Shown piece by piece: positions 8,770-18,073 of a stretch of 45,271 nt of DNA. Every line of letters starts with the position of its first letter. The stretch's first letter is position 1. Source of the DNA: Phycisphaeraceae bacterium (GTDB lineage Bacteria > Planctomycetota > Phycisphaerae > Phycisphaerales > Zrk34); assembly GCA_028277685.1 (NCBI GenBank), contig JANQFT010000599.1, positions 1 through 45,271 on the forward strand. Reading direction: 5' to 3'. Under the pieces are notes generated by a model. The model was not told the DNA's origin. It saw only the letters and a list, made by a program, of their open reading frames with translations, and did no database searches. Position numbers and translations under genes: made by a program.

Positions 8770-10389
8770 ATGATGCATCGACGCACTTTCCTGCGGACGC
8801 TTTCGGTTGGGGCGGCGGCCTGCGCGGTGGCGCCATTTGAGACATTGGCCAGGCAGGCTGAACCGCAAAGGCCCAATGTGCTGTTTATTCCGATTGATGA
8901 TCTGAAACCGCTACTTGGGTGTTACGGCGCGAAGCACATCCATAGCCCGAACATCGATCGTCTGGCCAAACGCGGTGTGATCTTCAACAACGCGCAGTGT
9001 CAGTTTCCAGTCAGTGTGCCGAGCCGCGTGAGCCTGCTGACCGGTATGTATCCTGATTCAACCGGCATACAGGATTTGCGCACGCAGATGCGCGATCGTC
9101 ACCCCGATGCACTCACGCTGCCCCAGCATTTTCGTAACCGAGGCTACGCTTCCTGCGGTGTGGGTAAAACTTTCGACAGCCGTGCCGTGGATAAAGGACA
9201 CGACACACCATCATGGTCGCACGGGTATGTGAGGCATCCGGTTGAACAGCTCAATCCCAATTACCCCAGACCTGTTGGCTATGGCTACCTGCATCCCGAA
9301 ACACGAAAGCGCACTGCGGAAGTAGAAGAACTGCGCCGTAACCATAAAGGTTCAGGTAAGGAAAAATGGAAGCTGTTTCAAAAAGTTCCGGGCAGCCGAC
9401 CGGCCTACGAATCGATGGATGTGCCGGATGATGCATACATCGATGGCGCGATTGCCAACCATGGCATGATGCAATTGGAGAATCTTACGAGCCAGGCGCA
9501 GCCGTTCTTTCTGTCGGTGGGTTTCTTCAAACCGCACCTGCCATTTGCGGCCCCGAAGAAGTATTGGGATTTATATGATCCGGAAGAGATCGATCTCGCG
9601 GCGTATCAGGAATTGCCGCGGGGCGGTGCGGAGATCGCCTATCAACCTGGTTGGGAATTGCGCCACGGCTACACTGGTGTTCCCAAAGGTGACCTGCCGG
9701 AAGACTATCAACGCAAACTGATTCACGGATACTACGCATGCATCAGCTACATCGATGCGCAAGTCGGTAAGCTGTTGGACAAACTGGATGAACTGAAGAT
9801 CGCGGACAACACCATCATCTGTCTGTGGGGTGACCATGGTTGGCACCTTGGCGATCACAACATGTGGTGCAAGCATTCGACATTCGAGCAGGCAATGCGT
9901 TCACCGTTGATCATTTGCGATCCGGTATCCTCACGTACTCCGCAGGCGTCGCGAGGCACGATTGCCGATGGACCGGTAGGTTTCGTGGATGTATTCCCCA
10001 CATTGTGCGCGTTGGCGGGGTTGCCGACGCCGGAGCATCTGCAAGGTGTTGATCTCTCGCCCATGTTGCGCGATACGAAGGTGCAGCTTAAGTCCATGCA
10101 ACTCAGTCAGTATCCGCGCAGTAAAGATGGGGTGAAGTATGTTGGTTACACGCTGCGCTCGGATCGACACCGCGCCACGTTCTGGCTGAAACGTGAGGAT
10201 GCGGCGCTACCTGATGCGGCGTCTCGCGCTGAATGGGTGGAGTTATATGATTACAAAACGGATCCGGAAGAACGGGTGAATGTTGCCGGTGATGCGTCGT
10301 ATGCTGCCGTTCTGCAGGTGTTCAGCAAAGCCTTGCCACAGCAAGTGGCCCATGGGCGATCGCATCCGCCACTGCCCAAGGTCAAGTGA
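8770..10389 (+). CDS. Ser-type, Tat-exported iduronate-2-sulfatase-like sulfatase
   Basis: The protein has 539 residues. GAAGGA stands about 12 bases before the first of two tandem ATGs. The N-terminus HRRTFLRTLSVG is a twin-arginine signal, followed by a hydrophobic Ala-rich stretch. Metal ligands Asp43-Asp44 are in LFIPIDDLK. The catalytic signature reads SVPSR (Ser82 to Arg86), so the formylglycine precursor is Ser rather than Cys. Ser-type sulfatases are known to be matured by the radical-SAM enzyme anSME; none is in this window. The later segment WGDHGWHLGDHNMWCKHSTFE is typical of the iduronate-2-sulfatase group. It ends exactly against the convergent beta-helix gene: the two stops form the palindrome TGATCA at 10387-10392. 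It probably desulfates algal or animal-type polysaccharide outside the cytoplasm. Confidence 0.93.
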   Translation: MMHRRTFLRTLSVGAAACAVAPFETLARQAEPQRPNVLFIPIDDLKPLLGCYGAKHIHSPNIDRLAKRGVIFNNAQCQFPVSVPSRVSLLTGMYPDSTGIQDLRTQMRDRHPDALTLPQHFRNRGYASCGVGKTFDSRAVDKGHDTPSWSHGYVRHPVEQLNPNYPRPVGYGYLHPETRKRTAEVEELRRNHKGSGKEKWKLFQKVPGSRPAYESMDVPDDAYIDGAIANHGMMQLENLTSQAQPFFLSVGFFKPHLPFAAPKKYWDLYDPEEIDLAAYQELPRGGAEIAYQPGWELRHGYTGVPKGDLPEDYQRKLIHGYYACISYIDAQVGKLLDKLDELKIADNTIICLWGDHGWHLGDHNMWCKHSTFEQAMRSPLIICDPVSSRTPQASRGTIADGPVGFVDVFPTLCALAGLPTPEHLQGVDLSPMLRDTKVQLKSMQLSQYPRSKDGVKYVGYTLRSDRHRATFWLKREDAALPDAASRAEWVELYDYKTDPEERVNVAGDASYAAVLQVFSKALPQQVAHGRSHPPLPKVK

Positions 10390-12654
10390 TCAATCAGCCA
10401 GCACGCGCGGTCCTTCCAGGCCCCAGCGTTTGTACCAGGCGCGGGTTTCATCCAACCAACTGGCATCAAGCTGCTTCAGGGGAAGCTCTTGGCGCCGCGC
10501 GACCAGTGGGCTGGCGCCTTTGACTCGGAAGTCCAGGCGATTAGGGTTCATGAACTGAGGATCTGCTAAGGTGTTCTCACCCAGGTTCAACGCATGTTTG
10601 AACGCGGGCCACTGGATGATGTGCTGGCCCCAGTCTTTATCGTTGTAGATGTATGCTTCGTTGTTTGGTCCATGAAGAGTGTTGCCTTTCATGTACAGTT
10701 CCCACGATGCATAGTTTGGGTTCGCGCGATTCACACCGTTCTGGAAGGAGATGAGCACGAGTTGGTCTTGCCCGCCGGCAATGACGTTGCCTTCCAGCGC
10801 CGCCAATTCAGCCTTGAGCGGGTGCATCTTCGCATGGTTGTCTTTCCGCAGATACCACTGCATGTGTGCCACGGCCATGGGCAATCCGAGTTTGCCTTGA
10901 GGGAGTTTCGTATTGCCATACAACACGGAGTTGCGCACCATTGATTTGCCGGTGATCGACAGATTGAATTGCTTACTGCGATTGTGAACCAGCATGCAGC
11001 GGTCGGCCAGGTGCGGGCCGTTCGACAGTTCGAAGAACAGGCCAAACCCATAGTTCAATGCAGATACGCATTCCTCAAAGATCACGTCGAATGGATGAAT
11101 GTCGGTCCACAAGCCGCCGGACAAATTGCCGACGGCTGTATGTCGAATGAAGGTGATAGGGCCGTGGTGACCACCGATTTTCACGCCGCCCAGATTCCAA
11201 CCGTACTGACCACCAAGATGACCACGCCAGTTGTTGAAGTTGGTGATTGAATCTACGACGAGCATGTTCTTCGCGCCATTGCCGATGCCGCCGTATCCGT
11301 TGTACGACGCAACCACATTCCGTAGCGTGAAGTGGTTTCCGCCGGGTAATCGCAAGCCTGCGAAGTTATTCCAAACGAAGTGTGTCCGGTCGAGAAGGAC
11401 ATTCTCCGTTTGATCATGTAACGTTAGCGCACCGTGCCGGGCGTAGTTCTGAAAGTCGTTGGCGGCGTGGGTGAAGGTGATGTTGCGGATGACCATATTT
11501 TTCTTTGGCCCGATGATCAGCAGTTGGCGTCGCTGGGCCACCTCGATGGTGACCTGATCGATCGACTGTCCCTGTTTGAGGCGGACGTACAGCTTGTTGC
11601 CATTCTCATCGCGCTCAGCCACGCCAAACTCACCTGGCTTAAGAGCAGTAGGCGGCGAAGCATTCATGTAGTCGTAACGTCGTTTGGGATTCTTGAACAG
11701 ATCAGGGTCGCGGTTGTACTTGTAGTGTTCAAGTTCAACGTGTGTGAACAGTTCGCCATCCACAAACACCATTTCACGTCGGTGCCCGAGTGGCTTGGGT
11801 GGTCCCCAGTTGTAGGTGAAGTGCCCCCAGTCATGTGGCCAGTGTGCGGCGTACAGTCCATTGCCTAACTCTGTCCACTCTGATGCAGGATAGATGTCCG
11901 ATCCACTGAGAATGCAGGATGCAGCGTCCGTGCCTTCTATGATGAGCAACGTGTCTTGTGCCTTACCTTTACCGCATTGCAGAGAAATCGGCCCTTCGCG
12001 ATAAACACCGGGATGCACAATAACTTTCGTCGCAATGCCTGCTGTCAGACGTTTCTCCGCAGCCATCAAGCCGGCGGTGAGTGTTGGGTAAGGATTTGCG
12101 CGTGTGCCATCCGCCATGGCATGAGCTTTTGCCGGATTGACGTGCAGTGTTGTTGCGACGACCGTTTCATCAATTAATGCGCCGGTAGCGCGGCGAACTG
12201 GATAGTGCAATCCCTTGGATTGCGGGGAAGCGTGTTGCCTGGATTGTGGTGCCTGGTGCACGTTGGTTGGCTTGACGGTATCCGGCAAAGCGGTCAGGTC
12301 GAATGTCTTCCTGGAAGTACCGCGAACAGATATCGTCAAGGCCTGTTTGGGTTGCAGCGCTTCAATGAATGCGACCCGTTCCGGAGCGGGCTTGTCTGGG
12401 GCGATCCATTTGCCCACGGCTACCTGGACGCTCTTGCCCTGAATGTCTTTGAACTGCGAGTTTGATCCGTTGGTTGCGTTCGCTTCTTTCACTACGAACA
12501 CGAACCAGTTGGAGGTGTGCTTTGGCTTCCATTTCACCTGTCCGGTAAGCGTGCCTTTGAATTGCGGAGCGCTGGCGGGTTCATCCCAGAGCTTGGCAGC
12601 AAGGCTGTTGGTGGTCATCAGGCAGATAGCAGCAAGAGCGATTAGACGATTCAT
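10390..12654 (-). CDS. Secreted right-handed parallel beta-helix protein, copy B
   Basis: The protein has 754 residues. The frame is open further upstream to 12777, but the ATG at 12654 begins a clear signal peptide (MNRLIALAAICLMTTNSLAA), so this start is preferred. Residues about 25 to 130 form an N-terminal beta-rich domain absent from the neighbour. Then comes a DUF1565-like start (TTLHVNPAKAHAMADG, GTRANPYPTLTAGLMAA) and a long PbH1-type parallel beta-helix of the pectate-lyase superfold, typical of polysaccharide lyases and some glycosidases. It is paralogous to the gene 43 bp upstream: both share GNGLY or GNGLF, an HRREM or QRREM motif and the GALIDE or GAVIDE leader. The substrate is unknown; a sulfated or acidic polysaccharide fits the neighbouring sulfatases. 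Confidence 0.88.
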   Translation of the reverse strand: MNRLIALAAICLMTTNSLAAKLWDEPASAPQFKGTLTGQVKWKPKHTSNWFVFVVKEANATNGSNSQFKDIQGKSVQVAVGKWIAPDKPAPERVAFIEALQPKQALTISVRGTSRKTFDLTALPDTVKPTNVHQAPQSRQHASPQSKGLHYPVRRATGALIDETVVATTLHVNPAKAHAMADGTRANPYPTLTAGLMAAEKRLTAGIATKVIVHPGVYREGPISLQCGKGKAQDTLLIIEGTDAASCILSGSDIYPASEWTELGNGLYAAHWPHDWGHFTYNWGPPKPLGHRREMVFVDGELFTHVELEHYKYNRDPDLFKNPKRRYDYMNASPPTALKPGEFGVAERDENGNKLYVRLKQGQSIDQVTIEVAQRRQLLIIGPKKNMVIRNITFTHAANDFQNYARHGALTLHDQTENVLLDRTHFVWNNFAGLRLPGGNHFTLRNVVASYNGYGGIGNGAKNMLVVDSITNFNNWRGHLGGQYGWNLGGVKIGGHHGPITFIRHTAVGNLSGGLWTDIHPFDVIFEECVSALNYGFGLFFELSNGPHLADRCMLVHNRSKQFNLSITGKSMVRNSVLYGNTKLPQGKLGLPMAVAHMQWYLRKDNHAKMHPLKAELAALEGNVIAGGQDQLVLISFQNGVNRANPNYASWELYMKGNTLHGPNNEAYIYNDKDWGQHIIQWPAFKHALNLGENTLADPQFMNPNRLDFRVKGASPLVARRQELPLKQLDASWLDETRAWYKRWGLEGPRVLAD

Positions 12655-12697
12655 CGAGTGCAGTTCCGTTTTGAATTGGTGTGCGGAGGGGACGACC

Positions 12698-14845
12698 TTA
12701 CCTCGTCGATGCTTGTTCGTGTGGTCGAAGACCAGCCACAAAACGACGCCATTCTCTGAGCGCGGCAATGGTTTCACGACTCAGCTTCACAGAAGGTAAC
12801 TCATGCACGCGGTTGACCAATGGGCTGGTTGGGTGCAGGCGGAAGTCGTAATTGTCCGGGGCCATCAGGCGTGGATGCTGAAAGGTGGAATTCGTCTCGC
12901 CAAAGCGAGCGCTCCACTGGCCTAGCGTGAGTTCCTGCAATCGCTTGGGGCTTCCTTCCGGTGCATCGAAGTTCACAAACGCGAAGGCTTTCTCGCCCCG
13001 GTCAGAGAAGTAGGTGTTTCCTCGCCCTTCCCATGATCCTTCAAACAACGCAGCGCGGCGAATCTCAGGCGGAAGCCAGAGTCGGGCGAGCATCGCATAT
13101 CTGTTTTGCCCAGCGATGAAGACGTTTCCTTCTGCGTAAACCGGGCCGGGCAGCCAGTAGTCGTTATGGGTTTTGGGTCGGCCAAACAGTTCGGTTCCGA
13201 ACACATCCCACTGGGCGTTGCCTTTTCGAGAATCGCGATTGTAGAAGTGATAATCAAGAGCTGCGGCAATGTTATTCACCTTGCGATATATATTTTCATC
13301 AATCACCACCGCTCGTTCATCCGATCGGTCACCGCCGTGGAAGATGTTGTTCTTTAGTGTGACATGCTCGGCGCACAGCAGTTTGCCAGCCGTGCGGCTG
13401 TTGCTGGCGAACAGTGAGTTGCGGGCTTCCATGGGGCCTTTTGATATTTCGAAGAACATGGCGAAGCCGGTATTGTCGATACAGACCGCACGGTCAACGA
13501 GGAAGTTCTCACAGTTGATGTCCATCCACAGCCCGCCAGTTTCGTTGCCGATCGCGGTAAAATCTTCAAATACGGCATCACGGAACATATGCGTTTTGGT
13601 ACCTGCGATAGCCCAGCCACGTTTGTTGCCCAGTACGCCGCGCCAGTTATTGAAGTTGGCGGTCACGTTCTCAAAACGTAGATTGACCACTGTGCCCAGC
13701 CCGCCGCCGCCGGTGCCGTTGTGATGGCTGTAAACTCGGCGCAGCGTTAAACCTTGCGCTTTACCCAGACGGAAACCACCGCCACTGTTCCACGCCACTT
13801 CAACATCCTCAATGAGGACATTGCGAAGCTGGAAAAAAGGCTTCTTTCCGGGGTGACCGATTTGCAGCGTGCCGTGTCGTTGCCAGCCTTCCCAGGCAAA
13901 GAAGTGCGGTGCGTAATGCTGCACGGTGAAGTCGCGCAGGATGACATTGTCTTTGTATGCGATGCGGGCGAACTGCTTGCGGAGGGATGCCTCGATACGT
14001 TGACCCGCCGGGTGCACGCCGTATGGAAGCTTCACATACAGGCGGTTGCCGTTCTCATCCTTTTCCGCGATGCCGAACGAACCTTCCCATAAAGCGTGTT
14101 TTGGATCGCGGAAGCCGGTGTAGGCCCAGTAGCCGCGCTTGTCTTTTATGGCACCGGGTGTCTGGCCGTGTTGACCAACCTTGAGTTTAGCTTTACCAGG
14201 ACGGAAGGCATAGGTGTGGTTTTCGAGGATAACCGGGTGCAGCCACTGACCGTTGGCGAACAGCATTTCGCGGCGTTGGCCGAGCAGGCCTTTGACGTTG
14301 TGCCTGCCCATCAGCCCGGCATAGAAGCCGAAGTTATGTGGCCAGTCGGTGCTGAATAGACCATTGCCTTCATCACGCCATTTTGTGGTTACGACATCCG
14401 CACCGCTGAAGATTGTTTTGCCGGGGCCTGCACCTTCGATGATGAGCGTGGTCTTTCGCGCGACCTCATCATCAGGAAAGCGAATATCGAAATCGCCCTC
14501 GCGGTACACGCCCTCGGCTAACTTGATGCGCACGGGTGTGCCTGCTTTGAGTAACTTTGTTGCTTTAGCGAACGCCGCAGCAAAGGTGGCGAATGGTTTA
14601 CCCTCGCTGCCGTGTTCTCCAATGCCTGAAGTGGCGGATGTATCAACGTGCAGCGTTGTTTGGACGACTGATTCATCAATCACGGCACCTGTCACATGTG
14701 ATATGTCAATCGATCGAAGCGCAGGCTGTACATCGGGTTTTGGTGGATGAATAAACTCAGTGTTCTTTGATGCTGCAAAAATGGTGGAAGCTGCGGCAAA
14801 GCAAATGAGAGCCGCGCTTAGTGGAGCGACTGGGTGGTGTGTCAT
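12698..14845 (-). CDS. Secreted right-handed parallel beta-helix protein, copy A
   Basis: The protein has 715 residues. ATG at 14845 gives a normal signal peptide ending in AAASTIFAAS; the frame is open 16 codons further but that would place charged residues ahead of it. The start of the mature part, TGAVIDESVVQTTLHVDTS, matches the same region of copy B. DUF1565-like and PbH1 beta-helix repeats fill residues about 60 to 520, including NVLIEDVEVAWNSGGGFRLG, which resembles successive helix rungs. Paralogous duplication with copy B is evident, with divergence high enough to suggest different substrates. It sits 74 bp downstream of the pseudopilin gene in the same direction, so an operon lacI, PEP-CTERM, pseudopilin, A, B is likely. 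Confidence 0.88.
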   Translation of the reverse strand: MTHHPVAPLSAALICFAAASTIFAASKNTEFIHPPKPDVQPALRSIDISHVTGAVIDESVVQTTLHVDTSATSGIGEHGSEGKPFATFAAAFAKATKLLKAGTPVRIKLAEGVYREGDFDIRFPDDEVARKTTLIIEGAGPGKTIFSGADVVTTKWRDEGNGLFSTDWPHNFGFYAGLMGRHNVKGLLGQRREMLFANGQWLHPVILENHTYAFRPGKAKLKVGQHGQTPGAIKDKRGYWAYTGFRDPKHALWEGSFGIAEKDENGNRLYVKLPYGVHPAGQRIEASLRKQFARIAYKDNVILRDFTVQHYAPHFFAWEGWQRHGTLQIGHPGKKPFFQLRNVLIEDVEVAWNSGGGFRLGKAQGLTLRRVYSHHNGTGGGGLGTVVNLRFENVTANFNNWRGVLGNKRGWAIAGTKTHMFRDAVFEDFTAIGNETGGLWMDINCENFLVDRAVCIDNTGFAMFFEISKGPMEARNSLFASNSRTAGKLLCAEHVTLKNNIFHGGDRSDERAVVIDENIYRKVNNIAAALDYHFYNRDSRKGNAQWDVFGTELFGRPKTHNDYWLPGPVYAEGNVFIAGQNRYAMLARLWLPPEIRRAALFEGSWEGRGNTYFSDRGEKAFAFVNFDAPEGSPKRLQELTLGQWSARFGETNSTFQHPRLMAPDNYDFRLHPTSPLVNRVHELPSVKLSRETIAALREWRRFVAGLRPHEQASTR

Positions 14846-14919
14846 GGTGAACTCGTGTGAGACTGTGCGTGGGGTACCGGCAACGAGATACAATCAATCA
14901 TGAACCAAGGGACTGTGTG

Positions 14920-15783
14920 CTACAGGCGCGGATCGATCGAGCCTGATGCGACGATTCGATACAATTCATGCATACTTCCTGTGTTTCCATTCTGCTCGAA
15001 GTCTTCAATCATCATGGCTTCGGTGATTCGTTCGGAGTGGCCGTCGAACATCAACAGGTTTGCGCTGCGTCCGGTATGCCGCCATGCGGTACCGTTGGCG
15101 GTCGATTCATCGGTGTAAGGCATGTACGTTCTGCCGCCGGCACCGTTCCAGTAATTGAAATCATCGAAGAAGTCGTAGTTGTGTCCCCAGTCGAATGAAC
15201 CATTGGTGCGGTTGTTCTGGTGGTCGGCCATGAAGACACTGTTGCTGGGTGAGAAGACGTGGCCATCACGGAACCCTCGGATGTGAGGCACACTCGAGTT
15301 GGGCGCTAGCCAGGGGCTGAGCCCGGTGGCATTCAGGGCGTAAGCATCCCAGATCAGGCCATCATCGGGTTGGACAAAGCCGTAGGAACCAGGCCGAATA
15401 TCATCATCAGTCTTAGCGTCTGGGCAGAGCAGCTTCTGTGGTATTGCGGAACCAGAGTAGGAATCCGCAATGCCCATTCCATTGAGGAACAGCGAATTCT
15501 CACTCCACCAGACGCGCGGCCCTGCGGCTGTGGTGCGGTAGCGCTCAGGCAGGAACCAGCCGCTGGACTCTGACTGGTACATTGCGTTGGCCATGCCGTA
15601 CTGCTTCTGCAGTGAGCCGCATTGGACTGCGCGCGCAGCTTCGCGCGCTTTGTTCAGTGCCGGTAGCAGCATGGAAATCAGCAGCGCGATAATCGAAACC
15701 ACCACCAGCAACTCAACCAAGGTAAAGCCATGGTGCATCGTTCCCCGGAAGCCCTTATGTACATCGTTTGTGCAGCAGTTCAT
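14920..15783 (-). CDS. Type II pseudopilin-like protein 1
   Basis: The protein has 287 residues. A strong ribosome site GGAGG six bases before the ATG at 15783 fixes the start. After a 19-residue leader comes the prepilin peptidase motif HHG, cut before [20 protein letters not shown]; this hydrophobic helix is the standard pseudopilin anchor. The C-terminal part carries an H-X10-DG element ([13 protein letters not shown]), a slightly longer version of the H-X9-DG domain common in planctomycete and lentisphaeral pseudopilins. It belongs to the minus-strand cluster with the beta-helix proteins and PEP-CTERM protein, which suggests a minor pilin dedicated to a carbohydrate-responsive system. The Glu at position +5 of the mature protein is present. 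Confidence 0.93.
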   Translation of the reverse strand: MNCCTNDVHKGFRGTMHHGFTLVELLVVVSIIALLISMLLPALNKAREAARAVQCGSLQKQYGMANAMYQSESSGWFLPERYRTTAAGPRVWWSENSLFLNGMGIADSYSGSAIPQKLLCPDAKTDDDIRPGSYGFVQPDDGLIWDAYALNATGLSPWLAPNSSVPHIRGFRDGHVFSPSNSVFMADHQNNRTNGSFDWGHNYDFFDDFNYWNGAGGRTYMPYTDESTANGTAWRHTGRSANLLMFDGHSERITEAMMIEDFEQNGNTGSMHELYRIVASGSIDPRL

Positions 15784-15865
15784 GTCTGACCTCCTGCGGC
15801 GGTGGAGATAATCTGATTCAAAGCATGGCCGATACTTTCACACCGGTCATGCAAGTACAAAATGC

Positions 15866-16528
15866 TCAGCGACGACGTTTCAGTCCTACCAGACCTGCAA
15901 GACCGATCAGACTCAGCGTGGCGGGTTCGGGGATGGCGCTGCCCTCGATCACGATGTCATCCAAACCGCGCCATTTGCCGTTTACGCCGTTCCACATGCG
16001 AATACGAAATGAGATTGCTTGAACGTTCTCGAAATCGCTGCCGGTAAGCGTGGTGCCCAGGGGCGTACCGACTTCCCATGTGCTGGTGGTATCGCGGCCA
16101 CTGACGAGCGTCATCCAGTTGGCACCACCATCGGTCGAGTACTCGGCGTCGTAGTCGTAAGCGCCCTCGCCTTCACTTACGGCGTTCTTTCCATTCCAGG
16201 TAAAGGATGAAAGGTTGAGCGGCGTACCAGGATCGGCAGCGGTAATGTCCACACGTACTTTGCGTGATTGCGATGCCTGTTGACCAGGCCACACGGTATT
16301 CACTCCCAGAAACTTGTTCGTGCCCGGACCAATGAACGAAGGGTTGGACTGTCCGATGATTTTGAAGTCAGCGTCTTTGGTAAGTGTGGCATTTGCCAGT
16401 GGGCTGGTGGCCGAAGTATTCAAGGTGCTATCGTTGAAGTTGTATTCAACCAGTACGGCAGCTTGGGCAATACCTGTAACCACAACCAACGCTAATGTGA
16501 CCACAAAGATGCGTGCAATGCTTTCCAT
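15866..16528 (-). CDS. PEP-CTERM surface protein 1
   Basis: The protein has 220 residues. AAGGAGGT precedes the ATG at 16528 by about six bases. An N-terminal signal peptide (ending GIAQA) and a beta-rich body are followed by the C-terminal sorting signal IPEPATLSLIGLAGLVGL and RRR: a PEP motif, a hydrophobic helix and a basic end, as recognised by exosortases. No exosortase gene is in the window. The body contains YNFNDSTL at its start and looks like a lectin- or LamG-type beta sandwich, without a clear family match. It is located between the lacI and pseudopilin genes on the same strand. Confidence 0.93.
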   Translation of the reverse strand: MESIARIFVVTLALVVVTGIAQAAVLVEYNFNDSTLNTSATSPLANATLTKDADFKIIGQSNPSFIGPGTNKFLGVNTVWPGQQASQSRKVRVDITAADPGTPLNLSSFTWNGKNAVSEGEGAYDYDAEYSTDGGANWMTLVSGRDTTSTWEVGTPLGTTLTGSDFENVQAISFRIRMWNGVNGKWRGLDDIVIEGSAIPEPATLSLIGLAGLVGLKRRR

Positions 16529-16596
16529 ATTCGTACCTCCTTAGCAAGTGCTCTCTCTCAAGGTATCGCGTGTCCCACAGCGGGCACGGTTGTGTG

Positions 16597-17664
16597 TCAG
16601 TTCGGTGGTGCAGCGGTTGATGCACGTACGATCAATTTGCCGGTGAGTCGCACTTCGACGGGGTGTTCGAAGGGATCTGGCGCATTTGGGGCCATGTATT
16701 TGCGCAGGAGTTTCACCGCTTCAGTGGCGATACCTTCCATGGGCATGGCAATGGAAGTCAGCGGGGGCGTGCTTACCGCAGAAAGGCGGTCGTCATTGAA
16801 GGCCACCAGACTTACCTTGTTTGGCACATCGATGCCTGCCTGCCAGAGGGCATAACGCAGCGCGTGGGCATCATCGTCGGTGTAACACACGATGGCGGTG
16901 GGACGTTGGTCTTCCGGCAGGGCTTGCCAACGTTGCACCGCATCATCCGCTGACATTTCGCCGAAGCTGGTGAACTGGTCGCTCAAACCTTCCTGCGCGA
17001 GACGAAGCTGCAAGGCATCACGACGCTCCGGCCAACTGTAGTGTGTGCAGTAAGTGGCACGACGCACGTCCGGCGGCAGCGGTTGATACCATGCGATCCG
17101 ACGGTGTCCCAACTCAAGCAGATGCTCAACGATCAGATCTACATGCGCAGACTCATCCAGTAACACACGTGGTACATGGGTGATGGTGTTGTCATTCAGA
17201 ATCACTGGTGGCAGATGACGTGGTCCGAGCACACGCGCCAGATCCATGGGCACCGGCTGCATGGCAAGGCACGCATCGATGCGCTGATCCATCAGCTTGC
17301 GACCCCAGTCCTTGTCACCACCGATTGCCGGAACGAGCATCAGATCAAGGTCCGCTTTGAGCAATTCGCGGCTGAGTGTGTTGATCATCTGTCCGTAGTA
17401 GGCGCCGAACATCGGGCCTTCATCGGCGTAAACCAATCCGACACTATGCGACCGATTGGTGGCCAGGGCGCGTGCCCGGTGGTTCGGACGATAGCCCAGC
17501 TTGGCTGCCGCCTCGATCACACGCTGCCGGGTGGCCGGGGCGAGGGGGCAGTCTGCTTCGGTTGTCGATAGTGCCAGCGAGGCAGTGCTTTTGGAGACCC
17601 CGATCAGCCGCGCCAGATCGCGAATGGTGATGGGCTTTTCCGTTGACGTTGAGGTGCTGGCCAT
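16597..17664 (-). CDS. LacI-family regulator 1
   Basis: The protein has 355 residues; AGAGGT lies about ten bases upstream of the ATG at 17664. Residues about 10 to 60 are the LacI helix-turn-helix and hinge: ITIRDLARLIGVSKSTASLAL, then ATRQRVIEAAAKLGYRPN. The rest is a periplasmic-binding-protein-like effector domain with GLVYADEG, LGHRRIAWYQP and VSLVAFNDDRLS. Such proteins repress sugar-use genes until a sugar ligand binds. It is divergent from the GH20 gene and heads the PEP-CTERM, pseudopilin and beta-helix run. Palindromic boxes in the 409-bp divergent region are good candidate operators for autoregulation and for control of GH20. Confidence 0.94.
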   Translation of the reverse strand: MASTSTSTEKPITIRDLARLIGVSKSTASLALSTTEADCPLAPATRQRVIEAAAKLGYRPNHRARALATNRSHSVGLVYADEGPMFGAYYGQMINTLSRELLKADLDLMLVPAIGGDKDWGRKLMDQRIDACLAMQPVPMDLARVLGPRHLPPVILNDNTITHVPRVLLDESAHVDLIVEHLLELGHRRIAWYQPLPPDVRRATYCTHYSWPERRDALQLRLAQEGLSDQFTSFGEMSADDAVQRWQALPEDQRPTAIVCYTDDDAHALRYALWQAGIDVPNKVSLVAFNDDRLSAVSTPPLTSIAMPMEGIATEAVKLLRKYMAPNAPDPFEHPVEVRLTGKLIVRASTAAPPN

Positions 17665-17704
17665 GGACAGAAACCTCTTTCTACTTGCGAATCAGGATGT
17701 GTTC

Positions 17705-17818
17705 ACGGTCCAAGGAGGTGGGGCATCCATGCCGGTTCGCCCTGTTTTTGGACCGGTCCAATATTACACCCCAAATTATATATCATCAAGCGAAAAATGG
17801 AGATTTATGACGGTCCAA
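17705..17818. promoter_or_regulatory. Candidate LacI operator cluster
   Basis: A perfect 14-bp palindrome TTGGACCGGTCCAA lies at 17748-17761, with CG at its centre as in many LacI-family operators. Two related half-boxes ACGGTCCAA occur at 17705-17713 and 17810-17818, exactly 105 bp apart (about ten helical turns), with the palindrome between them. All three share GGTCCAA. The cluster lies between the lacI start (17664) and the GH20 start (18074), so a looped repression complex is plausible. Binding is inferred, not shown. Confidence 0.6.
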
Positions 17819-17824
17819 GAATTC

Positions 17825-17848
17825 GCGGTACAGAAATACAGGTACCGC
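17825..17848. promoter_or_regulatory. Inverted repeat upstream of GH20
   Basis: GCGGTAC at 17825-17831 pairs with GTACCGC at 17842-17848, leaving a ten-base spacer. It is seven bases after the last ACGGTCCAA box. It could be an operator or a leader hairpin. Nothing else recognisable fills 17665-18073, and no reading frame there looks coding. Confidence 0.4.
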
Positions 17849-18073
17849 AAAGGGTTATGTCCTTGCCATCTCGGCCGAAGCAGGAAATGGGTTGTTGACG
17901 ATGTTGGGAAGTGCTGAGTCGTCGGCAGCGAACGAGGCGATCAGATTCAAATCGTTACTTGTCAATCGCTGTTTCGGCGTTCACCGCGCCATCTGGTTTT
18001 GCAGAGATCGACAGTTGCTCTACCGGGTTGTAGCCTGTGGTCCAATGCCGACGGATGTTCATTCGGTACCAGT

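Noticed and set aside
12655-12777. N-terminal extension of beta-helix protein B
   Set aside because: The extension overlaps the end of copy A and would place 41 residues before an evident signal peptide.
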